From an uncultured Hyphomicrobiales bacterium (GTDB lineage Bacteria; Pseudomonadota; Alphaproteobacteria; Rhizobiales; Aestuariivirgaceae), in NCBI GenBank assembly GCA_903930095.1, contig CAIYXE010000508.1, positions 1 through 7,299 of the forward strand: a stretch of DNA of 7,299 bases, in the 5' to 3' direction. Below are positions 1 to 5,290 of the stretch, one piece after another. The notes below the pieces were generated by a model, which saw nothing but the letters and a program-made list of their open reading frames with translations, was not told the origin of the DNA and did not search any database. Position 1 is the stretch's first letter; each line of letters begins with the position of its first letter. The position numbers were made by a program, and so were the translations under genes.

Positions 1-5
1 CTTCG

Positions 6-38
6 AGCCAGGAAACAATTATAAATTGCAGTCTGGCT
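6..38. repeat. Nested inverted repeat at the left edge
   Basis: An outer 6-bp stem AGCCAG (6-11) / CTGGCT (33-38) encloses an inner 5-bp stem CAATT (16-20) / AATTG (24-28) with a 3-nt loop. The AT-rich centre in GC-rich surroundings could be an operator or the loop side of a regulatory hairpin. The gene it would serve is outside the window, so no role is assigned. Confidence 0.3.
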
Positions 39-182
39 AGTCCACAACCATCACTCCGGCCCATCGCCCCCAAGACGCTGGTGAGACCCTCAGAAAGTGC
101 ATGGCGCGCGCAATAGGTCCACGCGATAACCTACTGAAAACGCGAGGTCATCATCAAAAAAAGGTGAGCCGCCGCGGGCCAG

Positions 183-307
183 CCGATACTGGCTTCGGGT
201 CCCCAAATCGGACTATTGTTCGGCCACTGACAGGCGATTGCCTGGCAGCTTCTTTGCAGAACTTGCCCGCCGCGCACCGGTCATCCGGGGCCGGCGGGCA
301 ATTTTTT
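183..307 (+). ncRNA. Candidate structured RNA or leader ending in a terminator-like hairpin
   Basis: Three stems follow one another on the plus strand: CCGAT (183-187) with ATCGG (207-211); CTGaCAGGC (227-235) with GCCTGgCAG (240-248) over a GATT loop; and a 10-bp GC-rich stem TTGCCCGCCG (263-272) with CGGCGGGCAA (292-301), followed directly by T6 (302-307). The last unit has the form of a Rho-independent terminator. It could end a small RNA, end a transcript entering from the left, or act as an attenuator in the hdeD leader, since it stops 73 nt before that start codon. I do not recognise a known RNA family and see no certain promoter. Confidence 0.3.
263..307 (+). terminator. Rho-independent terminator-like hairpin upstream of hdeD
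   Basis: A 10-bp stem (263-272 with 292-301), whose 19-nt loop can itself form CCGG-TCAT-CCGG (277-288), is followed by T6 at 302-307. On the plus strand this is a well-formed intrinsic terminator. No protein-coding gene that it would terminate is visible in the window. Confidence 0.5.
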
Positions 308-380
308 CGAGTTTTAGTTGTGCGCCATGTGATGTAATAGTCTCCCCGTGGAAACACACAAGCTGGGGAGGGCACCACTG

Positions 381-965
381 ATGACCAATAAAACCGCGGA
401 TGCGAAGGGACTTGGACAGGGCGCAGCCGTCTTGCACGGGCTCGCCAACAACTGGTGGCTGCTGCTGTTGCGCGGTATTGCGGCCATTGTTTTCGGGGTA
501 CTGGCCTTCGCCTGGCCGGGGATCACCATTCTGAGCCTCGTCTTCGTCTATGGCGCCTATGCGCTGGTTGACGGGGTGTTCTCGCTTTATGCCGCGATCA
601 GGGGCGGCGACGGTGCGGCGCCTCGCTGGTGGCTTGCGGTCGTGGGCGTGGCAGGCGTGCTTGCGGGCGTGATCTCATTTGCCAATCCCCCGCTGGTGGC
701 GCTGTGGCTTCTGCTGCTCATCGGCGCCTGGGCGATCGTGAGTGGCATCTTCGAGATCGTCGGCGCGATCCGCCTCCGGAAAGAGATCGACAATGAATGG
801 ATGCTGATCCTCCACGGCGTCATCAGCGTGATCTTCGGCGTGCTGCTGATGACCATGCCTGGGCCAGGGGCGCTTGCCATGGTTTGGGTCATCGGCGCTT
901 ACTCCATCGTCGCGGGTGTCATCCTCAGCGTGCTGGCCTTCAGGCTGAAAAAACACGCGCACTGA
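381..965 (+). CDS. HdeD family (DUF308) membrane protein
   Basis: This encodes a 194-residue inner-membrane protein of the HdeD/DUF308 family. In E. coli HdeD is linked to acid resistance at high cell density, but most alphaproteobacterial members have no proven function. The sequence shows six hydrophobic helices (about 26-44, 49-73, 83-101, 104-130, 140-158, 163-187). They are arranged as three diverged repeats, each with a pattern like G(V/I)xxxxFGVLxxxxPG...GAxxIVxGxxxxxxAxRL. The C-terminus is short, basic and His-containing (KKHAH). I chose the ATG at 381 because GGGGAGGG (365-372) sits 8 nt upstream. A GTG at 348 would extend the frame by 11 residues but would put the ribosome binding site inside the coding region. 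The gene stands alone, between a terminator-like hairpin upstream and a clear terminator downstream. The family call is secure; a role in stress or acid tolerance is inference. Confidence 0.9.
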   Translation: MTNKTADAKGLGQGAAVLHGLANNWWLLLLRGIAAIVFGVLAFAWPGITILSLVFVYGAYALVDGVFSLYAAIRGGDGAAPRWWLAVVGVAGVLAGVISFANPPLVALWLLLLIGAWAIVSGIFEIVGAIRLRKEIDNEWMLILHGVISVIFGVLLMTMPGPGALAMVWVIGAYSIVAGVILSVLAFRLKKHAH

Positions 966-995
966 CGATCAGGCGGCAAGCCGCCATCGGCCATC

Positions 996-1028
996 AAGGA
1001 GCGCGCGCATCAGGCACGCGCTCTTTTT
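996..1028 (+). terminator. Intrinsic terminator of the HdeD-family gene
   Basis: A 7-bp GC-rich stem GAGCGCG (999-1005) / CGCGCTC (1017-1023), extendable by A/G pairs on the left with the first Ts on the right, is followed by TTTTTCTTTC (1024-1033). It lies 30 bp after the hdeD stop codon. A second small hairpin, GGCGG-CAAG-CCGCC (972-985), lies between them. Confidence 0.8.
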
Positions 1029-1110
1029 CTTTCGTCACTGCATTTTCCTGCCACAGCGGCGTCCCGCTGACCTGCAGCGCCTTCGCGCAGGACAGGGACG
1101 GTTGTCGGGA

Positions 1111-1268
1111 GCGGCGGGCGATCAGTTGAGATCACTGGAAGATTTTCGATCCATCCGTGCCGTCACCCCAGTGAAAGCTGGAGTTCCGCCCTTTTGTCTG
1201 CATGTGCTGCAACAAAAGCTGTCATGAAGGTGAGAATGGAACGTTGATCTCAACTGACCGCCCGCCGC
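1111..1268. repeat. 158-bp element with 24-bp terminal inverted repeats
   Basis: The left end (1111-1134) and the reverse complement of the right end (1245-1268) agree at 23 of 24 positions; only position 1121 (A against G) differs. Inside are further nested inverted repeats: CACTGG (1133-1138) / CCAGTG (1168-1173), CCAG (1168-1171) / CTGG (1178-1181), GTTCC (1183-1187) / GGAAC (1238-1242), and CTTTTGT (1191-1197) / ACAAAAG (1212-1218). The segment CCGTCACCCCAGTGAAAGC (1160-1178) resembles short palindromic repeats common in alphaproteobacterial intergenic regions. There is no credible reading frame. It looks like a MITE-like or REP-like mobile palindrome, or a very stable RNA hairpin; I see no clear target-site duplication. 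Confidence 0.65.
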
Positions 1269-1307
1269 GCCAGACCCCGCAAAGCGGCAACCGTTCTGAT
1301 CAATGGA

Positions 1308-1383
1308 TGGTGGGCGATACTGGACTCGAACCAGTGACCCCTGCGATGTGAACACAGTGCTCTACCAACTGAGCTAATCGCCC
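1308..1383 (-). tRNA. tRNA-Val (anticodon CAC)
   Basis: The minus strand folds as a full 76-nt tRNA with encoded CCA. The acceptor stem GGGCGAT (1377-1383) pairs with ATCGCCC (1312-1318). The D arm carries GCTCAGTTGGTAGAGC, the anticodon stem CTGTG/CGCAG holds the loop TTCACAT (anticodon CAC, reading GUG valine codons), and the T arm is ACTGG-TTCGAGT-CCAGT. The discriminator is A (1311), with CCA at 1308-1310. It is transcribed away from the neighbouring hydrolase gene from a promoter at 1401-1430. No duplicated tRNA 3' end is visible in the window, so there is no sign that it serves as an integration site here. Confidence 0.97.
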
Positions 1384-1400
1384 GACTTGAGGGTGAGTGG

Positions 1401-1430
1401 CGTATAGGCGGAAGCGGGGCGGCAAGTCAA
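1401..1430 (-). promoter_or_regulatory. Promoter of tRNA-Val
   Basis: Read on the minus strand, TTGACT (-35, 1425-1430) and TATACG (-10, 1401-1406) are separated by 18 bp (17 if the -10 is taken as CTATAC), close to the alphaproteobacterial housekeeping consensus CTTGAC-N17-CTATA. The predicted start would lie about 10-12 nt before the tRNA 5' end, typical for a tRNA leader. A GTG-initiated extension of the divergent hydrolase gene (from 1397) would run through this promoter, which argues against that start. Confidence 0.7.
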
Positions 1431-1477
1431 GTTTGAGGCCGGGCATCTTCCAGGCTGGCTTGTGCGTAGAAGACTGC

Positions 1478-2371
1478 ATGAAGCTTCTCCTCACTGTCTT
1501 GGCCATACCTGCTGCGGCGGGACTGGGCCTCTGGGCGGCCGTTGCCGCAACGTCGGCGCTGGCTGTGTTCAATGCCCTGGTGCCTGTAGACAGCGGGGTG
1601 TCGCTGGCGGCCGAGGGTGTGGCCTATGGACCTGATCCACGCCAGAAGCTTGATGTCTACCGTCCCCCAGGGGCAGGCGAATCGCTGCCTGTGCTGGTGT
1701 TCAGCTACGGCGGCGCCTGGAACTCCGGTGAGCGCCGGCTTTACGACTTTGCCGGCCGCGCCTTCGCGGCGGCGGGCTTCCTCACCATCGTCTATGATTA
1801 CCGGCTTGTGCCGTCCGTCCGGTTTCCCGCATTTGTGGAGGATACGGCGGCGGTGATCGCCTGGGCCTCGCGCAGTGCGGGCCGTTTCGGGGGAGACGGC
1901 GGGGGCGTATTCCTCGCCGGCCACTCGGCGGGTGCCTATAATGTGGCGATGGCGGCACTCGATGCGCGTTATCTGGCGGCCCATGGCCTTGATGGGCGGG
2001 TCATCGCGGGTGTTGCGGTCTTGTCTGGGCCCTTCGACTTCCTGCCGCTCGACGGGCCATCAACCCGGGCGGCATTCGGCCAATGGCCGGATCTGGAGGA
2101 AACCCAGCCGGTCAGCGCTGCAACGGCCTCAGCGCCGCCCTTCCTGCTGATCACGGGCGATGCCGATCTTACCGTCTATCCGCGCAATTCCGAACGGTTG
2201 GCGGAGCGGCTCAGAGCAGAGGGCGCCGAGGCGCGGCTGATGATCCTGGAAGGGCTGGGCCATGCCGATGTGCTGACCGCCATCGCAAGGCCGCTGCGCT
2301 GGCGCGCGCCGGTGCTCGAGGCCGTCACCGGTTTCTTCCGCGGCATTCAGGCGAGCGCGAAGAGATCCTGA
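1478..2371 (+). CDS. Alpha/beta hydrolase (esterase/lipase family), exported or membrane-anchored
   Basis: This encodes a 297-residue serine hydrolase of the alpha/beta-hydrolase fold, close to the BD-FAE/carboxylesterase group that includes kynurenine formamidase-like enzymes. The oxyanion-hole motif is YGGAW (77-81), the nucleophile elbow is GHSAG with Ser150, the acid is an Asp in GDADLTV (Asp230 most likely, Asp228 possible), and the catalytic His262 lies in GLGHADV. The first about 35 residues are strongly hydrophobic after MK, giving a signal peptide or N-terminal anchor, so it probably acts in the periplasm or at the membrane. I chose ATG 1478 because the hydrophobic segment begins right there. 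An upstream GTG at 1397 would add 27 basic residues and cross the tRNA promoter. The ribosome binding site is weak (AGAAG at about 1469). Its 3' end overlaps gph on the other strand by 25 bp. The substrate cannot be read from the sequence. Confidence 0.87.
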   Translation: MKLLLTVLAIPAAAGLGLWAAVAATSALAVFNALVPVDSGVSLAAEGVAYGPDPRQKLDVYRPPGAGESLPVLVFSYGGAWNSGERRLYDFAGRAFAAAGFLTIVYDYRLVPSVRFPAFVEDTAAVIAWASRSAGRFGGDGGGVFLAGHSAGAYNVAMAALDARYLAAHGLDGRVIAGVAVLSGPFDFLPLDGPSTRAAFGQWPDLEETQPVSAATASAPPFLLITGDADLTVYPRNSERLAERLRAEGAEARLMILEGLGHADVLTAIARPLRWRAPVLEAVTGFFRGIQASAKRS

Positions 2372-3021
2372 ATCGCCTCATAGGCCTCGTCGAAATGCGA
2401 AATCATCCTGTCGGGTCCGAATTCGGACACAGGCCGCGGCGTGTAGCCGAAGGGAACCCCGATCACCGGCACGCCGGCGTTTCGAGCCGTCAGCACGTCT
2501 GTCTCGCTGTCGCCGATCATGATTGCGCGCGGCGCCACCAGGCCGAGGCGTGCGACCGCCTCCCGGAAGGGGCGCGGGTCGGGCTTGGCGACCCCCAGCG
2601 TGTCCGGGCCCACAACGGAACCGAAATGGCGTGACAGGTCCAGGGCGTCGAGCAGTTGCACTGACAGTCCCTCGAGCTTGTTGGTGCACACGCCGAGGCC
2701 GAAGCCCTCGCTCCTGAGCCGCTCCAGAAGCCTGACCACACCCGGAAATGGCTCGCTGCCATCCGCGATGTTGCCGGAATAGAACTCCACGAAGCGCTGG
2801 TAATCGGGCTCGACGTCATAATTCTCCGGCAGCCCTCCTGTTGCGGTGAGGCCGCGGGTGAGGAGCGCCCTGGCGCCATGGCCGACGAAGACGCGCACCT
2901 CGTCCATGGAGATCGCCCTGCGGCCCAGCCCCTCCAGCACGTGGTTGGTGGCGCGCATGAGATCGGGGGCGGTATCGACGAGGGTCCCGTCGAGGTCGAA
3001 AATCACGGCACGATCTGGCAT
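2347..3021 (-). CDS. gph: Phosphoglycolate phosphatase-type HAD hydrolase
   Basis: This encodes a 224-residue HAD-superfamily phosphatase of the Gph type, expected to hydrolyse 2-phosphoglycolate, a product of DNA-repair end processing and of Rubisco oxygenation, to glycolate in the cytoplasm. All HAD motifs are present: motif I DLDGT (9-13) with the nucleophile Asp9 and Asp11, motif II Thr113 in CTNK, motif III Lys146 in AKPDP, and motif IV GDSETD (170-175) with Asp171 and Asp175. A helical cap domain lies between motifs I and II (about 15-95), as in Gph and other subfamily IA enzymes, and the length is normal. The start at 3021 has GGAG (3027-3030) 5 nt upstream; a GTG/ATG extension of 15 residues to 3066 would bury it. 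It is divergent from gabD with 83 bp between the start codons. Phosphoglycolate is the likely substrate, but related HAD phosphatases act on other small phosphate esters. Confidence 0.9.
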   Translation of the reverse strand: MPDRAVIFDLDGTLVDTAPDLMRATNHVLEGLGRRAISMDEVRVFVGHGARALLTRGLTATGGLPENYDVEPDYQRFVEFYSGNIADGSEPFPGVVRLLERLRSEGFGLGVCTNKLEGLSVQLLDALDLSRHFGSVVGPDTLGVAKPDPRPFREAVARLGLVAPRAIMIGDSETDVLTARNAGVPVIGVPFGYTPRPVSEFGPDRMISHFDEAYEAIQDLFALA

Positions 3022-3044
3022 GGAAACTCCACGAAACTGGCGTG

Positions 3045-3072
3045 TTGGTGAATGGGCGGGCCTCATGCTAAG
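3045..3072 (+). promoter_or_regulatory. Putative promoter of the gabD-rpiA-gor operon
   Basis: TTGGTG (3045-3050) and GCTAAG (3067-3072) are 16 bp apart in the 83-bp gph/gabD divergent spacer. They would give a leader of roughly 25 nt that contains the gabD ribosome binding site. An inverted repeat GGCGGGC (3055-3061) / GCCCGCC (3074-3080) brackets the -10 element and could be an operator. The match to consensus is modest, so this remains a guess. Confidence 0.35.
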
Positions 3073-3091
3073 AGCCCGCCACCCGAATGAC

Positions 3092-3096
3092 AGGAG
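3092..3096 (+). promoter_or_regulatory. Ribosome binding site of gabD
   Basis: AGGAG lies 8 nt before the ATG at 3105. It decides the start: an in-frame ATG at 3087 is upstream of this site and would place it inside the coding sequence, adding six residues not typical of the family. Confidence 0.85.
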
Positions 3097-3104
3097 ATCT
3101 CAAG

Positions 3105-4580
3105 ATGGATATCCGGAAGACCCAGGCGCTGCGCGACATACTGAAGGACAAGTCGCTGCTCAAGGACAAATGTTACATTGACGGCAAGTGGATCGGCGGC
3201 GCCGCCACCATCGATGTGACCAACCCGGTGGACGAAAGCGTGATCGGCACCGTGCCGAAGCTCGGCGCGGCTGAAACCCGCCAGGCCATCGATGCCGCGA
3301 GCCGCGCCCAGAAGGACTGGGCGAAGAAGACGGCGAAGGAGCGCGCTGCAATCCTGCGCAAATGGTTCAATCTCATGATGGACAACCAGGAAGACCTGGC
3401 CCAGATCATGACCGCCGAGCAGGGCAAGCCCCTGGCCGAAGCGCGCGGCGAGGTTGCCTATGGCGCGTCCTTCATCGAGTTCTTCGCGGAAGAGGGAAAG
3501 CGCATCTATGGTGAGACGATCCCGTCTCCCTGGCCCGCCGCCCGCATGCTGGTCATCAAGCAGCCGGTGGGTGTGGTTGCCGCCATCACGCCGTGGAACT
3601 TCCCCAACGCCATGATCACCCGCAAGGCGGGCCCGGCACTGGCCGCCGGCTGCGCTTTCGTGTGCAAGCCCGCCAACGAGACACCGCTCTCCGCGCTCGC
3701 ACTCTGCGAACTGGCCGAGCGCGCCGGTATCCCCGCTGGCGTGTTCTCGATCCTCACCGGCGTCTCGCGTGAGATTGGCGCCGAGATGACATCGAACCCC
3801 GTCGTTCGTGCGCTGACCTTTACGGGCTCCACCGAAGTCGGCCGCGTGCTGATGGCCCAGTGTGCGCCCACCATCAAGAAGGTTGGCCTGGAACTCGGCG
3901 GCAATGCGCCCTTCATCGTGTTCGATGACGCGGACCTCGATGCCGCTGTCCAGGGCGCCATGCTGTCGAAGTACAGGAACGCCGGCCAGACCTGCGTCTG
4001 CGCCAACCGCATCCTGGTGCAGGACGGCGTCTATGACGCGTTTGCCGAGAAGCTCGCCGAGGCCGTGAAGAAGCTGAAGGTGGGCGACGGCACGGAGCAG
4101 GGCATCACCACCGGTCCGCTCATCAACAAGGCAGCCATCGCCAAGGTGCAGGAGCACATCGACGATGCCCTCAAGAAGGGTGCGAAGCTGCTGATCGGCG
4201 GCAAGTCGCTGGGCGGCAACTTCTTCGAGCCGACCCTGATCCGCGATGTGACCGCAGACATGGCCGTCGCCCGTGAGGAAACCTTCGGCCCCGTTGCCCC
4301 ACTCTTCCGTTTCAAGACGGAGGAGGAGGCGATCGCCATGGCCAACAACACGGAATTCGGCCTTGCCTGCTATTTCTACTCGCGTGACATCGGCCGCGTC
4401 TGGCGCGTGGCGGAAGGCCTCGAATACGGCATGGTCGGCATCAACGAGGGCATCATCTCGACAGCCGAAGCGCCCTTCGGCGGCATGAAGGAATCAGGGC
4501 TCGGCCGCGAAGGCTCGCACCATGGCGTCGAGGAATATCTGGAGATCAAGTACATGCTGATGGGTGGGCTCAACAAGTGA
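3105..4580 (+). CDS. gabD: Succinate-semialdehyde dehydrogenase (GabD)
   Basis: This encodes a 491-residue aldehyde dehydrogenase that oxidises succinate semialdehyde to succinate with NAD(P)+, the last step of the GABA shunt, in the cytoplasm. ALDH landmarks are all in place: TPWNFP with Asn165, the cofactor-binding Lys188 in CKPANETP, FTGSTEVG (239-246), the general base Glu263 in LELGGNAP, the catalytic Cys297 in NAGQTCVCANR, and EETFGP with Glu392. Features particular to succinate-semialdehyde dehydrogenases are ITRKAGPALAAG with Arg173, and Arg291 six residues before the catalytic Cys, matching the substrate-carboxylate arginines of the human enzyme. A second cysteine two residues after the catalytic one (Cys299) is also as in the human enzyme, where the pair forms a redox switch. 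It is first in an operon and its TGA overlaps the rpiA GTG. Glutarate-semialdehyde oxidation is a possible side or alternative activity. Confidence 0.92.
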   Translation: MDIRKTQALRDILKDKSLLKDKCYIDGKWIGGAATIDVTNPVDESVIGTVPKLGAAETRQAIDAASRAQKDWAKKTAKERAAILRKWFNLMMDNQEDLAQIMTAEQGKPLAEARGEVAYGASFIEFFAEEGKRIYGETIPSPWPAARMLVIKQPVGVVAAITPWNFPNAMITRKAGPALAAGCAFVCKPANETPLSALALCELAERAGIPAGVFSILTGVSREIGAEMTSNPVVRALTFTGSTEVGRVLMAQCAPTIKKVGLELGGNAPFIVFDDADLDAAVQGAMLSKYRNAGQTCVCANRILVQDGVYDAFAEKLAEAVKKLKVGDGTEQGITTGPLINKAAIAKVQEHIDDALKKGAKLLIGGKSLGGNFFEPTLIRDVTADMAVAREETFGPVAPLFRFKTEEEAIAMANNTEFGLACYFYSRDIGRVWRVAEGLEYGMVGINEGIISTAEAPFGGMKESGLGREGSHHGVEEYLEIKYMLMGGLNK

Positions 4581-5290
4581 CCGCAGACGAACAGAAGAAG
4601 GCCGCGGCGCAGGCTGCACTTGAGTATATCAGGCCGGGCATGAAGGTGGGGCTGGGCACCGGCTCCACCGCCAACCACTTCATCAGGGCGCTTGCCGCCA
4701 AGGTCAGGCTGGAAAACCTCGATATCGAATGCGTGCCGACCTCCGGGCAGACCAACCAGCTCGCATCGTCCCTGGGCCTCAGGATGACGACGCTGGAAAA
4801 GCACCCGCTGCTTGACGTCACCGTCGATGGCGCCGACGAGTTCGACGGCAATTTCCAGCTCATCAAGGGCGGTGGCGGTGCGCTGCTGGCGGAAAAGATC
4901 GTGGCCAGCTCGTCACGCTACATGATCGTGATTGCCGACCAGTCGAAGCAGGTCGAGACGCTGGGCAAGTTCCCGCTGCCGGTTGAAGTCGTTCCCTTCG
5001 GCGTCAAGGCCACCGCCTGGAAGATCGAGCGCGCGCTGCGCCTGCTCAACCTCACGGGCAAGCTCGTGCTGCGCGTCAAGGACGGCAAGCCCTTCCGCAC
5101 CGACAATGGCAACACCATCATCGACGTGTCGCTGGGCGCCATACCGGATCCCAACCGCCTGTCGATCTATCTCAACAATGTTCCGGGCGTGGTCGAGGAC
5201 GGTCTCTTCATCGATATCTGCAGCATCGTCCTGATGGGCACGGACAAGGGCGTGGAGACGTTCAAGAAGGCGGCGCACAGGCCTTCATGA
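4577..5290 (+). CDS. rpiA: Ribose-5-phosphate isomerase A
   Basis: This encodes the 237-residue RpiA, which interconverts ribose 5-phosphate and ribulose 5-phosphate in the non-oxidative pentose phosphate pathway. The phosphate-binding loop is GLGTGST (25-31), followed by PTSGQT (54-59) and the active-site segment VDGADEFDG (83-91) with Asp84 and Asp87. KGGGGALLAEK supplies Lys97 and the general base Glu106. These match E. coli Asp81, Asp84, Lys94 and Glu103 with a constant offset of three. The start is a GTG that overlaps the gabD stop (GTGA, 4577-4580). From that codon the protein aligns with the E. coli N-terminus (MTxDExKKA), so this start is well supported and translation is probably coupled to gabD. 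Its own TGA overlaps the gor ATG (ATGA, 5287-5290). Length is slightly above the usual 219-232. Confidence 0.95.
   Translation: MTADEQKKAAAQAALEYIRPGMKVGLGTGSTANHFIRALAAKVRLENLDIECVPTSGQTNQLASSLGLRMTTLEKHPLLDVTVDGADEFDGNFQLIKGGGGALLAEKIVASSSRYMIVIADQSKQVETLGKFPLPVEVVPFGVKATAWKIERALRLLNLTGKLVLRVKDGKPFRTDNGNTIIDVSLGAIPDPNRLSIYLNNVPGVVEDGLFIDICSIVLMGTDKGVETFKKAAHRPS

Larger units (their letters stand above)
1..380. other. Non-coding region upstream of the HdeD-family gene
   Basis: I find no convincing gene here. The short open frames, the longest plus-strand one at 101-337, have no recognisable domain, no good ribosome binding site, and compete with frames of similar length on the other strand. 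The region does hold structure: a nested hairpin at the left edge (6-38), an A7 run at about 154-160, and three successive hairpins between 183 and 301, the last followed by T6. A weak -10-like TAATAG (335-340) precedes the HdeD-family gene but has no good -35 partner, so I do not call a promoter. Confidence 0.6.

Noticed and set aside
101..337. Plus-strand open frame of 78 codons upstream of hdeD
   Set aside because: There is no domain and no convincing ribosome binding site, it runs through three RNA hairpins and a terminator, and overlapping minus-strand frames are equally long.
348..380. GTG start for hdeD, 11 codons upstream
   Set aside because: It would place the strong GGGGAGGG ribosome binding site of the ATG at 381 inside the gene, and no comparable site precedes 348.
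1243..1258. FNR/FixK-like box (TTGAT-N4-A...) in the right terminal repeat
   Set aside because: Only the left half-site matches TTGAT-N4-ATCAA; the right half is ACTGA, and the same bases are explained by the 24-bp terminal inverted repeat.
1308..1383. tRNA-Val as an integration (att) site
   Set aside because: No direct repeat of the tRNA 3' end and no integrase are visible in the window.
1300..1572. Minus-strand open frame running through the tRNA
   Set aside because: Part of its translation is simply the tRNA-Val sequence read as protein (the RLAQLVEH...TGSSPVSP type of false ORF).
3063..4157. Long minus-strand open frame of 364 codons opposite gabD
   Set aside because: It lies wholly antisense to an unmistakable gabD, has low-complexity Gly/Arg/His/Ala-rich composition and no domain; it arises from the third-position GC bias of the real gene.
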